From contig JAMOMG010000056.1 in the NCBI GenBank assembly GCA_027068695.1, positions 1-16,407 on the forward strand: DNA of 16,407 bases. Reading direction: 5' to 3'. Source of the stretch: Flavobacteriaceae bacterium (GTDB taxonomy: Bacteria > Bacteroidota > Bacteroidia > Flavobacteriales > Flavobacteriaceae). This document shows, in pieces, positions 1 to 7,289 of the stretch. The translations under genes were made by a program, and so were the position numbers. Under the pieces are notes generated by a model. That model ran no database searches. It was not told where the DNA came from and saw only the letters and a list, made by a program, of their open reading frames with translations. Positions within the stretch are counted from its first letter, which is position 1, and the number at the start of each line of letters is the position of its first letter.

Positions 1-348
1 GAAAATATTCCTTTAGCTGATAACCATTTTGACACTGTAGTAATGACTTACACAATGTGTACAATCCCAGATTTGAATAAGGCTTTTTTGGAGATAAGAA
101 GAGTTTTAAAACCAACTGGCAAACTCTTATTTTGTGAACATGGAAAAGCTCCTGAAAAAGGAATACAAAAATACCAGAACATTGTTAATCCCTTTTGGAA
201 ACGCATTGGAGGAGGTTGTAATTTGAATAGGAATATTCCAACGCTTATTGAAAATAATGGTTTTACTATTAAAAAACTAGAAACCATGTATCTTCCCGGC
301 TGGAAACCTGCTAGTTATAATTACTGGGGAATAGCTGAAATTAAGTAA
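1..348 (+). CDS. Class I SAM-dependent methyltransferase, C-terminal part (5' end outside window)
   Basis: The reading frame is open from base 1, so the gene begins left of the window and only its last 115 codons are seen. The first visible residues, ENIPLADNHFDTVVMTYTMC, match the motif II/post-II region of UbiE-like methyltransferases, where a 'PF.D..FD.V' segment precedes a short hydrophobic strand. They are followed by the 'LKPTGKLLFCEHG' strand-turn typical of motif III. The tail pattern 'PFWKRIGGGCNLNR ... GF.I..LET.YLPGW' resembles METTL7/UbiE-type small-molecule or lipid methyltransferases. The SAM-binding glycine loop would lie in the missing part. The in-frame ATG at 43 is internal, because the homologous frame continues upstream of it. 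The gene converges on the M1 peptidase gene with only 17 bases between the two stops. The substrate cannot be told from this fragment. Confidence 0.85.
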   Translation, partial: ENIPLADNHFDTVVMTYTMCTIPDLNKAFLEIRRVLKPTGKLLFCEHGKAPEKGIQKYQNIVNPFWKRIGGGCNLNRNIPTLIENNGFTIKKLETMYLPGWKPASYNYWGIAEIK

Positions 349-365
349 AAAATCCTTTTATTGCT

Positions 366-2201
366 TTATTCTTTTTCAAATTTATTATTACTCCTGTCTA
401 TGTCTGCCATTAACTGAGATGGATCTATTTCAACAGATTTAACTTCTTTTGAAGTAGCAAAAGTGTATGTTGGATAAGCCCAGGCCCAATCTTTTAATAT
501 CGTTGCATTGGTTGTTTTTCTACCTAACATCATACGTAAAGGAATGTTAAAGTTTTTATGACTACCATCAATATAAGTAACAGTTACATCAATAGGCATA
601 GGCATTTGACCAACCCGTGCTAAGGTAATATTTTTATTTTCAACTTTAACAATCGCGTAATCAATGGTATGTGTTGTTTCTATCCATTCATTTAAAAACC
701 AACCTAACTGTATTCCTGACACCTTTTCAGCCACTCTTTTAAAATCATTAGGCGTTGGGTGTTTAAATTTAAAGTCATTAAAATATTTTTTAAGTATTTT
801 TTTTACATTTTCTTCTCCAATAATGTAATTTAATTGTGTTAAAAACATACTTCCTTTTGTATAACTACCTATGCTAAATGCAGCATTTGTATTAAATCTA
901 TCAGCATGAGTAGTTAAAGGCTCTTGAATTCCAGATTTAACCGAATAAAAATACCCTCTATAATTTCTTGCGGATGGTTTTCCGTCTCCTCCTCTTAAAA
1001 TTTTATCTGAAGCCATAGATGAAATGTAGCTTGTAAATCCTTCATCCATCCATGAATGTTCACTTTCATTTGTTGCTAAAACCTGTTGAAACCATTCGTG
1101 TGCTAATTCGTGAAATACGGTTCCAGCAATACTATTAAAGGTTTCACCGCCAGCGACCAAAGTACACATTGAGTATTCCATACCTCCATCTCCACCTTGA
1201 ATTACAGAATATTGTTTCCAAGGATAATCACCTATATTTTTGTTGTAATATTCCATTGCTTTTACAGTAAACGGTTGAATTTCCTTCCAAGCTTTGGTAT
1301 ATTTTTTATCATTTTTATATAGAAAATGAAGGATCACTCCATTATCCATTTTAAGAATATCATGAGTGTAGTTTGGATCTGCTGCCCAAGTAAAATCATG
1401 CACATTTGGTGCAATAAAATGCCAAGTTAATTTTTCTCCTTTTGCAACTTTAAGTTTTTGCGTTTTATCTTCATATCCATGACCTATTTCTTGAGGATTT
1501 TGAAGGTATCCTGTACCTCCAATAGTATATGTTCTGTCTATATGAATTGTTACATCAAAATTACCCCAAACACCATGAAATTCTCTTGCTATGTAAGCAT
1601 CTGCATGCCAACCTTCAAAATCGTATTCAGCCATTTTTGGATACCATTGTGCCATAGATAAAGCTACTCCATCCTTATTGTTCCTTCCTGCTCTTCTAAT
1701 ATGTACTGGCAGTTGTCCTTTAAAACTCATATCAAAAGTTGCTTTTTCTCCTGGATTAATTGGCTTATTTAAGATAACTTCTAAAACAGTTCCTATTACT
1801 TTGTATTTAACTTTCTTATTATTTTGTGTTAATGAAAGTACTTTTAAATAACCTATTTCATTTGGTTTTAATTTTGCAATTCTACTTTCGTATTTTGGAT
1901 TTTCTTTGGTTCCAATGTTATTTACCATTCTTCCGTCTGGATCTACAATTTCTTGCAATCTAGCATCCATCTCACTACCAGGTTGAAACGCATTATAATA
2001 CAAATGGTAAAATACTTTTTTCAATACATCGGGTGAATTATTTGTATATACTAGCTTTTGAGTTCCATTGTATTGATAATTTTCAACATCCACATCTACA
2101 TCCATTTTATAATCAACTTTTTGTTGCCAATATGAGGTGTTATTTTGTGAAAATGTTATTATTGAAGTAATTGAGAATAGAAAAATAAGTACTTTGTTCA
2201 T
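366..2201 (-). CDS. Secreted M1-family zinc metallopeptidase (aminopeptidase N-like)
   Basis: This 611-residue protein is a gluzincin peptidase of family M1, which removes N-terminal residues from peptides. The zinc site is complete: HELAH at residues 364-368, then exactly 18 residues before the third ligand Glu387 in 'WMDEGF'. The exopeptidase motif, GAMEN in classical members, reads GGMEY at 339-343, and Tyr447 in 'GSYTKG' fits the transition-state tyrosine. Residues 1-18 are a Sec signal peptide ending 'ITFSQ', so it acts in the periplasm or outside. No type IX secretion C-terminal domain is visible; the tail ends 'DIDRSNNKFEKE'. I chose the ATG at 2199-2201 because the signal peptide begins there. 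A longer frame from 2249 would add 16 residues ahead of the signal peptide and run into the terminator at 2248-2280. It appears to be transcribed on its own. The substrate is unknown. Confidence 0.93.
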   Translation of the reverse strand: MNKVLIFLFSITSIITFSQNNTSYWQQKVDYKMDVDVDVENYQYNGTQKLVYTNNSPDVLKKVFYHLYYNAFQPGSEMDARLQEIVDPDGRMVNNIGTKENPKYESRIAKLKPNEIGYLKVLSLTQNNKKVKYKVIGTVLEVILNKPINPGEKATFDMSFKGQLPVHIRRAGRNNKDGVALSMAQWYPKMAEYDFEGWHADAYIAREFHGVWGNFDVTIHIDRTYTIGGTGYLQNPQEIGHGYEDKTQKLKVAKGEKLTWHFIAPNVHDFTWAADPNYTHDILKMDNGVILHFLYKNDKKYTKAWKEIQPFTVKAMEYYNKNIGDYPWKQYSVIQGGDGGMEYSMCTLVAGGETFNSIAGTVFHELAHEWFQQVLATNESEHSWMDEGFTSYISSMASDKILRGGDGKPSARNYRGYFYSVKSGIQEPLTTHADRFNTNAAFSIGSYTKGSMFLTQLNYIIGEENVKKILKKYFNDFKFKHPTPNDFKRVAEKVSGIQLGWFLNEWIETTHTIDYAIVKVENKNITLARVGQMPMPIDVTVTYIDGSHKNFNIPLRMMLGRKTTNATILKDWAWAYPTYTFATSKEVKSVEIDPSQLMADIDRSNNKFEKE

Positions 2202-2222
2202 GTTATTCGTTTTTTGAGTTTG

Positions 2223-2250
2223 CAATATAAACATAACTCTTTCAAACAAA
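2223..2250 (-). promoter_or_regulatory. Possible weak promoter of the M1 peptidase gene
   Basis: Read on the minus strand, TATATTG (2223-2229) approximates the Bacteroidota -7 box TAnnTTTG, with one T missing. TTTG (2247-2250) lies 17 bases upstream, two shorter than at the clear promoters in this window. It sits about 20 bases before the M1 start codon. The upstream box overlaps the T-tract of the preceding terminator. The match is degenerate and is mainly supported by position. Confidence 0.3.
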
Positions 2251-2280
2251 AAAGCACACTCATTAATGAGCGTGCTTTTT
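2248..2280 (-). terminator. Rho-independent terminator after the subtilase gene
   Basis: On the minus strand a run of A precedes an 11-base-pair stem (2254-2264 with 2265-2275, one G-U wobble, very tight turn), followed by six T at 2253-2248. It lies 18 bases past the subtilase stop codon and before the M1 leader, so it ends the hydrolase-subtilase transcript. The A/T flanks are symmetrical, but the opposite strand has no gene ending nearby, so I assign it to the minus strand. Confidence 0.85.
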
Positions 2281-2298
2281 AACAGAAAATTATAATTT

Positions 2299-3948
2299 TT
2301 ATCTTTTATTTACCATTCTATCTGCTAAAACCAATGCATTATAAGCATTTACAATTCTTCCTGTAACTGATAATGTTGAGAAATCGACCAATTCAGGTTC
2401 TTGTCCCCTACTTGTTGGTTTAAATACTTTCATATTTAATTTTGTCCCTGAATTCATAATAATATGTTTTACCTGACTTGCAGACAATTGAGGATAATAA
2501 GATCTAATTAATGCAGCTACACCTGCTGTTTCTGGTGATGCCATAGATGTTCCACTATATTTTGCATAATTGTTTTGGGGTATGGTAGAATATATTTGTA
2601 CTCCCGGCGCAAAAATATCTACATTTTTTTGACCATAGTTACTAAACGTTGCTGGTAACTTTTCATTATAATTAATACTCATTGCTCCAACGGTTAAAAC
2701 ATTATCAGCAAATTCATTAATTTTATCAGAAGAATCATTTGGCCAGTTATCTTTTACATCAATATCTTTATTGTCATTTCCCGCGGCATGAACTAATAAA
2801 ACATCGTGTTTTTCAGCATATTTTATAGCATCAAAAACCCAATTTCTGTATGGAGAAAAACTTTTTCCAAAACTCATATTTATAACTTTAGCTCCATTAT
2901 CAACAGCATATCTAATTGCTAAAGCAACATCTTTATCTCGTTCATCACCGTCAGGAACAGCTCTTACAGACATTAATTTTACGTTTGTTGCAACGCCATT
3001 CATACCAATACCATTATTACGTGTGGCCAAAATAATACCTGAAACATGCGTTCCATGAGATTCATCTTCTACAGAACCTATTACATAAGGATTTCCATAA
3101 TTTGTGTCATTAATATCTGTTGGGTTATCTCCTACAATTGCTCTTCCATCAAAATTGAAATCATAGTTCTTATTTTTCTTTTGAGTTTCATAATATTCTA
3201 AATATGCTTTTTCATCCAATCCTCTTGACATCAAACCTAAAATATCGCCTATTTGGGCTTGTAATTTTTGGTCTTCAGTTTTAATGGCTTGCAAATCTTC
3301 TATAGTAAAATTGTCTTTTCCTAAGAACTTTTTAATGGCTGCAAAGTTTTCTCCTATTTGAACTAAACGATTCATTGTTTTAAAATGTTTGCTAGAAGAA
3401 GCTTCGTATGCTTTTAAGTATTTTTGGTATTTTTCAAACTCTACTTTTTCATCATCATCAATATCATCAATTGTTTTTCCTTTAAAACGAGGATTTAATT
3501 TTGCTACAATACGTGTAATCTCTAATTGTTCAGGAGCCGCAACACCGTTACCTCCTAAAAAATTCCAACCATGTATATCATCAACATACCCGTTTTTATC
3601 GTCATCAATTTTATTTCCTGCAATTTCCTTAGGGTTTGTCCAAACTTCATCTTTTAAATCTTCATGTTCAATATCAATCCCTGAATCAATTACAGCTACA
3701 ACAACAGGTACACCTGTTTTGCCTTCTAAAAATTTATATGCCTTATCTAAACTTATTCCTGGTATGGTATCCGATACTAAATCGGCATGTGCCCATTGAT
3801 TAAATTGCTCTTCATTTATTGCACCTTTTTTTGGTTCAATATTAACAGTCGTATCCATAGTTGGCACCTCTAAATTTTTTATAGAACCACAACTAACTAA
3901 GGTAACAGTTGCAAGAACCGCTACAAACATTGGTTTAAATATTCTCAT
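2299..3948 (-). CDS. Subtilisin-like serine protease (S8), predicted lipoprotein
   Basis: This 549-residue protein has the full S8 triad: Asp88 in 'VVAVIDSGID', His298 in 'ESHGTHVSG' and Ser468 in 'YSGTSMASP', with oxyanion Asn391 in 'HAAGNDN'. The N-terminus is a lipoprotein signal with lipobox 'LVSC', giving Cys20 as the lipidated residue, so it should be anchored in an envelope membrane. A 'DDDKNGYVDD' segment at 115-124 is the acidic, possibly calcium-binding loop common in bacterial subtilases. Asp and His lie 210 residues apart, against about 32 in subtilisin. The extra stretch (about 140-290) is charged and looks helical. There is no clear inhibitor I9 propeptide and no type IX sorting domain. 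It starts 13 bases after the hydrolase gene stops, so the two are probably co-transcribed, and a strong terminator follows. The substrate is unknown. Confidence 0.92.
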   Translation of the reverse strand: MRIFKPMFVAVLATVTLVSCGSIKNLEVPTMDTTVNIEPKKGAINEEQFNQWAHADLVSDTIPGISLDKAYKFLEGKTGVPVVVAVIDSGIDIEHEDLKDEVWTNPKEIAGNKIDDDKNGYVDDIHGWNFLGGNGVAAPEQLEITRIVAKLNPRFKGKTIDDIDDDEKVEFEKYQKYLKAYEASSSKHFKTMNRLVQIGENFAAIKKFLGKDNFTIEDLQAIKTEDQKLQAQIGDILGLMSRGLDEKAYLEYYETQKKNKNYDFNFDGRAIVGDNPTDINDTNYGNPYVIGSVEDESHGTHVSGIILATRNNGIGMNGVATNVKLMSVRAVPDGDERDKDVALAIRYAVDNGAKVINMSFGKSFSPYRNWVFDAIKYAEKHDVLLVHAAGNDNKDIDVKDNWPNDSSDKINEFADNVLTVGAMSINYNEKLPATFSNYGQKNVDIFAPGVQIYSTIPQNNYAKYSGTSMASPETAGVAALIRSYYPQLSASQVKHIIMNSGTKLNMKVFKPTSRGQEPELVDFSTLSVTGRIVNAYNALVLADRMVNKR

Positions 3949-3961
3949 TTCTATTTATTAT

Positions 3962-4822
3962 TTAATTAAATACTTCGCTAAATTTATATGTTTTATCTAA
4001 TCGAACCCCTTTTTCAGTTTGTTTTACTGTACATAATTCATTTGTTGCATCATGTTCAAAAAACAAGAGGTAATTATTGTTAGCAGCTTTATTTAAAAAT
4101 TTTGATTTTTCATCCATCGTCAATAAAGGGCGCGTATCATAACCCATAACGTATGGTAGTGGGATGTGCCCAACTGTAGGTAATAAATCTGCTACAAATA
4201 CAATTGTTTTACCTTTGTATTGTATGTGAGGTATCATTTGTTTTTCTGTATGACCATCTGCAAATAAGATATTAAATCCTAATTCTGTATCTGTTGCAAA
4301 ATTCTCAGAAGGAATATCTAAAAAATTCAACTGTCCACTCGCTTCAATAGGGTTAATATTTTCTTTTAAAAAAGAAGCTTTTTCTCTTGGATTAGGTTCT
4401 GTAGCCCATTTCCAATGATTTTTGTTACTCCAAAATTTTGCATTTTTAAATGCTGGTTCATAACCTGTATGGTTTTTATTCCATTGAATACTTCCTCCAC
4501 AGTGATCAAAATGCAAGTGTGTTAAAAATATATCTGTAATATCATCTCTATGAAAACCATGTTTAGCCAACGAAGAGTCTAAAGAAAAATCTCCAAACAT
4601 ATAATAATAGCTAAAAAATTTATCTGATTGTTTATTTCCAACTCCAGTATCAATTAAAATAAGCCTGTTACCATCTTCAATAAGCATGGTTCTTAAACTC
4701 ATATCAATTAAATTATTGCTATCGGCAGGATTTGTCCGCTGCCATAAAACTTTAGGTACTACTCCAAACATCGCTCCACCATCTAACTTAAAGTTACCTG
4801 TTTCAATAGGGTAAATTTTCAT
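3962..4822 (-). CDS. Metallo-beta-lactamase-fold hydrolase
   Basis: This is a 286-residue MBL-fold protein. The di-zinc site is complete: HLHFDH at residues 102-107, a third His at 191 in 'FADGHTEKQ', Asp212 in 'VFVADLLP' and His257 in 'FFEHDA'. The 'LIDTGVGN' strand (56-63) is the usual first core motif. The layout matches the broad lactonase/hydrolase-like MBL subfamily (quorum-quenching lactonases, alkylsulfatase-like and glyoxalase-II-like members), but I cannot name a substrate. No signal peptide is seen, so it is likely cytoplasmic. I chose the ATG at 4820-4822, which yields 'MKIYPIETG'. A longer frame to 4885 would cross both the promoter box and the tRNA terminator. The subtilase lipoprotein follows 13 bases downstream in the same direction. 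Confidence 0.88.
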   Translation of the reverse strand: MKIYPIETGNFKLDGGAMFGVVPKVLWQRTNPADSNNLIDMSLRTMLIEDGNRLILIDTGVGNKQSDKFFSYYYMFGDFSLDSSLAKHGFHRDDITDIFLTHLHFDHCGGSIQWNKNHTGYEPAFKNAKFWSNKNHWKWATEPNPREKASFLKENINPIEASGQLNFLDIPSENFATDTELGFNILFADGHTEKQMIPHIQYKGKTIVFVADLLPTVGHIPLPYVMGYDTRPLLTMDEKSKFLNKAANNNYLLFFEHDATNELCTVKQTEKGVRLDKTYKFSEVFN

Positions 4823-4839
4823 ATACAAATTTATATATG

Positions 4840-4869
4840 CAAAGATACATGATTTTCTACTTAAGAAAA
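4840..4869 (-). promoter_or_regulatory. Promoter of the MBL hydrolase-subtilase unit
   Basis: TATCTTTG at 4840-4847 (minus strand) is a perfect Bacteroidota -7 box (TAnnTTTG), 17 bases before the hydrolase ATG, so the leader should be only about 10 bases. At the usual 19-base spacing the upstream element reads TTT (4867-4869) instead of TTG. It lies just after the tRNA terminator, which fits an independent transcription start. Confidence 0.65.
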
Positions 4870-4883
4870 TGTTAAAGAAAAGC

Positions 4884-4913
4884 AAAAACCTAAGTTTTCA
4901 CTTAGGTTTTTTT
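4884..4913 (-). terminator. Rho-independent terminator of tRNA-Cys
   Basis: A 7-base-pair stem (CCTAAGT at 4889-4895 with ACTTAGG at 4900-4906), a 4-base loop and A/T-rich flanks give a minus-strand hairpin followed by five T. It begins almost immediately after the tRNA 3' end and lies upstream of the hydrolase promoter. That fits termination of the tRNA transcript rather than attenuation of the hydrolase gene. Confidence 0.8.
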
Positions 4914-4914
4914 G

Positions 4915-4985
4915 AGGCATCGAGCGGATTCGAACCGCTGTAGGAGCTTTTGCAGAGCCCAGCCTAGCCACTCGGCCACGACGCC
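4915..4985 (-). tRNA. tRNA-Cys (anticodon GCA)
   Basis: This 71-base cloverleaf reads on the minus strand. The acceptor stem GGCGTCG/CGATGCC has seven pairs, one of them G-T. T8 follows, then a 3-pair D stem GCC/GGC and an anticodon stem GGGCT/AGCTC with loop CTGCAAA, giving GCA at 4951-4953. The variable loop is short (CTAC) and the T arm AGCGG-TTCGAAT-CCGCT is perfect. The discriminator base is U, the known identity element of cysteine tRNAs. CCA is not encoded, so it must be added after transcription. The gene stands alone with its own promoter and terminator. Confidence 0.96.
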
Positions 4986-4997
4986 TTATTTGGATTG

Positions 4998-5027
4998 CAA
5001 ATTTAAGTATTTTTAATTTGTTGGCAA
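4998..5027 (-). promoter_or_regulatory. Promoter of tRNA-Cys
   Basis: On the minus strand TTG (5025-5027), a 19-base spacer and TAAATTTG (4998-5005) match the Bacteroidota primary-sigma consensus TTG-N19-TAnnTTTG. The -7 box ends 12 bases before the first base of the mature tRNA, which suits a short 5' leader trimmed by RNase P. Confidence 0.75.
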
Positions 5028-5035
5028 GTATTTTT
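5005..5035 (-). repeat. Two 10-base direct repeats spaced 21 bases over the tRNA-Cys promoter
   Basis: AAAAATACTT occurs on the minus strand at 5005-5014 and 5026-5035, start to start 21 bases, two helical turns. One copy runs into the -7 box and the other into the TTG box. In such A/T-rich DNA this may be chance, but the position on both promoter elements is notable. Confidence 0.4.
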
Positions 5036-5093
5036 TTAATTATTGTAAGTTAATTTAATACTTAAACCATTTTTTACTACATTATTTTTATAT

Positions 5094-5459
5094 TTAACTT
5101 TTACCTCTGCTTTTAGTCATTTCTATAGTTACCATAGCCACATTACCCCCAATTGGAGGGTTTAATTTTGAAACAGCTATAGTTGCTTTTAACGCCAAAG
5201 GTATTTCATCTAAAATTCTATTTAATATACGTTTAGCTACTTCTTCTAACAATTTTGAACGAATAGCCATTTCTTGTTTTACTATTTTATTTAAATATAC
5301 ATAATCTACCGTATCTGAAAGATTATCTGTTTTAGCTGACTTTGATAAATCTGCTTTTACAGATACATCTACTCTATAATCTGAGCCTATTTTTCCCTCT
5401 TCAACCAAACAACCATGATAAGCATAAATTCTAATATTTTTTATTTTTATTATCCCCAT
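5094..5459 (-). CDS. folB: Dihydroneopterin aldolase
   Basis: FolB cleaves 7,8-dihydroneopterin to 6-hydroxymethyl-7,8-dihydropterin and glycolaldehyde in the cytoplasmic folate pathway. The protein is 121 residues, the usual length. Family marks are all present: 'YAYHGCLVEEG' (12-22, with Glu20/Glu21), 'DTVDYVYL' (49-56, the substrate-contacting tyrosine region), 'LLEEVAKRI' (70-78, the pterin-binding glutamate) and 'VSKLNPPIGG' (96-105), whose Lys98 fits the catalytic lysine. Family members form ring-shaped oligomers. It is transcribed away from glnS, and a TAnnTTTG box lies 17 bases before its ATG. No other folate gene is in the window. The 108 bases between it and the tRNA hold only the tRNA promoter region. 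Confidence 0.93.
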   Translation of the reverse strand: MGIIKIKNIRIYAYHGCLVEEGKIGSDYRVDVSVKADLSKSAKTDNLSDTVDYVYLNKIVKQEMAIRSKLLEEVAKRILNRILDEIPLALKATIAVSKLNPPIGGNVAMVTIEMTKSRGKS

Positions 5460-5475
5460 ATTAAAATATTTTAAA

Positions 5476-5483
5476 CAAAGATA
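5476..5483 (-). promoter_or_regulatory. Promoter -7 box of folB
   Basis: TATCTTTG on the minus strand is a perfect TAnnTTTG box, the same octamer as upstream of the MBL hydrolase gene and at the same 17-base distance from the start codon. No TTG is present at the standard 19-base spacing, where the bases read TAT, so this promoter may be weaker or need help. Confidence 0.6.
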
Positions 5484-5531
5484 AGTTGTTTTTGATATTT
5501 AAATACTACCAATGTTCTTTTTAAAATTCCC

Positions 5532-5555
5532 AATACTTAGGCAATGACAAGTATT
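5532..5555. repeat. 7-base inverted repeat upstream of the glnS promoter
   Basis: AATACTT (5532-5538) and AAGTATT (5549-5555) form perfect 7-base arms around a 10-base spacer, ending 6 bases before the glnS TTG box. There is no T-tract or nearby gene end, so it is not a terminator. It could be an operator in the divergent folB/glnS region, or chance in A/T-rich DNA. Confidence 0.35.
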
Positions 5556-5561
5556 TTATAG

Positions 5562-5591
5562 TTGTATTGCAAAAAAAAATCAATAATTTTG
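5562..5591 (+). promoter_or_regulatory. Promoter of glnS
   Basis: TTG (5562-5564), a 19-base spacer containing an A10 run, and TAATTTTG (5584-5591) match TTG-N19-TAnnTTTG exactly. The -7 box ends 18 bases before the ATG at 5610. This also argues against a TTG start at 5562, which would be the promoter itself. Confidence 0.75.
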
Positions 5592-5609
5592 CAGCTTATC
5601 CGTTTTATT

Positions 5610-7289
5610 ATGAATGAAGAGAAAAAGTCGTTAAATTTTTTAGAGCAAATTATTGAAGAAGATTTAGCAAATGGTTTACCAAAAGAAAAACTACGTTTTA
5701 GATTTCCGCCTGAGCCAAATGGTTATTTGCATATTGGTCATGCGGCATCAATTTGCCTAAACTTTGGATTGGGATTAAAATACAATGCTCCTGTAAATTT
5801 ACGTTTTGACGATACCAACCCAGCCAAAGAAGAACAAGAATATGTTGACGCTATTAAACATGATATTAGCTGGTTAGGTTTTAAATGGGATAAAGAACTA
5901 TATTCTTCTAATTATTTTCAACAATTGTATGATTGGGCAGTTGAATTAATTAAGGAAGGAAAAGCTTATGTAGATAATCAAACTTCTGAAGAAATGGCTA
6001 TTCAAAAAGGGACGCCAACTGAAGTGGGAACTAATAGCCCAAATCGCAATAGACCTATTGAAGAAAATTTAGATTTATTTTTGCAAATGAAAAATGGAAA
6101 ACTTGCTGAAGGTTCTCATGTGCTCCGTGCAAAAATTGATATGAAGCATGTAAATATGCATATGCGAGATCCTATTATGTATAGAATTCTTAAAAAACAC
6201 CATCACAGAACAGGAAATGACTGGTGTATTTACCCTATGTACGACTGGACACACGGAGAATCAGATTATATTGAACAAATTTCACACTCTATTTGTACAC
6301 TCGAATTTAAAAGTCATAGAGATTTATACGATTGGTATGTTGAACAAGTGTATGACCCTACAAAGTTGAAACCAAAACAAAGAGAGTTTGCCCGTAGAAA
6401 TTTAAGCTATACTGTAATGAGTAAGCGAAAATTATTACAATTGGTTGAAGAAGGTATTGTTACTGGTTGGGATGACCCTCGTATGCCTACAATTTCAGGT
6501 TTACGAAGAAGAGGTTACACACCCGCATCTATTCGAAATTTTAGTGATACTGCAGGTATTTCAAAAAGAGACAATGTTACTGACGTTGCTTTATTAGAAT
6601 ATTGTATTAAAGATGATTTGAATACAACAGCTCCACGTGTAATGGCTGTTTTAAATCCTGTAAAAGTTGTAATTACCAATTATCCTGAAGGAAAAGAGGA
6701 ATTTTTAGAAGCCAGTTATAATGATTACGAAGAAGGTTTTGGTAGTAGAGCAGTCCCTTTTTCTCGTGAAATATACATTGAAAAAGAGGATTTTAGAGAA
6801 GAAGCTAATAAAAAATTCTTTCGATTAAAATTAGGTAAAGAGGTAAGGCTTAAAAATGCTTATATTATTAAAGCTGAAAGTTGTTTGAAAGATGAAAATG
6901 GTGAGGTTACTGAAATTCACTGTACTTACGATGAAGACAGCAGAAGTGGTAGTGGTTCTGAAGCTAGTAAACGCAAAGTTAAAGGCACATTACACTGGGT
7001 TTCTATTAAACATGCAATAAAAGCCGAGGTTAGAGTTTATGACAGATTATTTACAGACGAAGCTCCAGACGGACATAAGGATAAAGATTTTAAAGAATTT
7101 ATAAACCCCAATTCTCTACAGGTAATTGATGCTTTTGTAGAACCAAGTTTAAAAAATGCTAATATTTTAGATAGGTTTCAATTTCAGCGCTTAGGGTATT
7201 TTTGTGTTGACAAGGACACTTCGAAAAATAAATTGGTTTTTAATAGAACGGTTCCTTTACGTGATAGCTGGACAAAGAAAGAAAAATAA
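5610..7289 (+). CDS. glnS: Glutaminyl-tRNA synthetase
   Basis: This class I aminoacyl-tRNA synthetase charges tRNA-Gln with glutamine in the cytoplasm. The 559-residue length is normal for bacterial GlnRS. The N-terminal signature 'FRFPPEPNGYLHIGHA' (30-45) carries the HIGH box at 41-44. The KMSKS-type loop is 'VMSKR' at 269-273, the form seen in GlnRS, which separates it from GluRS. The 'RFDDTNP' segment (65-71) and the 'YPMYDW..HGESDYIEQISHS' active-site region are also GlnRS-type. The C-terminal half (from about 340) is the anticodon-binding beta-barrel region, with no YqeY-like tail. Its presence implies direct tRNA-Gln charging, although the window cannot show whether GatCAB is also present. 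The ATG at 5610 fits the domain start and the promoter position. It is divergent from folB and followed by a small lipoprotein gene 61 bases on. Confidence 0.97.
   Translation: MNEEKKSLNFLEQIIEEDLANGLPKEKLRFRFPPEPNGYLHIGHAASICLNFGLGLKYNAPVNLRFDDTNPAKEEQEYVDAIKHDISWLGFKWDKELYSSNYFQQLYDWAVELIKEGKAYVDNQTSEEMAIQKGTPTEVGTNSPNRNRPIEENLDLFLQMKNGKLAEGSHVLRAKIDMKHVNMHMRDPIMYRILKKHHHRTGNDWCIYPMYDWTHGESDYIEQISHSICTLEFKSHRDLYDWYVEQVYDPTKLKPKQREFARRNLSYTVMSKRKLLQLVEEGIVTGWDDPRMPTISGLRRRGYTPASIRNFSDTAGISKRDNVTDVALLEYCIKDDLNTTAPRVMAVLNPVKVVITNYPEGKEEFLEASYNDYEEGFGSRAVPFSREIYIEKEDFREEANKKFFRLKLGKEVRLKNAYIIKAESCLKDENGEVTEIHCTYDEDSRSGSGSEASKRKVKGTLHWVSIKHAIKAEVRVYDRLFTDEAPDGHKDKDFKEFINPNSLQVIDAFVEPSLKNANILDRFQFQRLGYFCVDKDTSKNKLVFNRTVPLRDSWTKKEK

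Noticed and set aside
48..287. 79-codon open frame antisense to the methyltransferase fragment
   Set aside because: The plus-strand frame carries recognisable methyltransferase motifs over the same bases; this one has none.
3389..3799. 136-codon open frame antisense to the subtilase gene
   Set aside because: The opposite strand encodes a complete protease with conserved motifs through this stretch. The antisense product is Ser/Pro/Ile-rich with no family signature and no promoter box.
366..3948. Type IX secretion substrates (M1 peptidase and subtilase), given the nearby gldH
   Set aside because: Neither protein shows a C-terminal sorting domain. The subtilase is a lipoprotein and the M1 protein ends in its own family tail.
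4884..4913. Hairpin considered as a leader attenuator of the MBL hydrolase gene
   Set aside because: It lies upstream of the hydrolase promoter box at 4840-4847 and directly after the tRNA 3' end, so tRNA termination explains it better.
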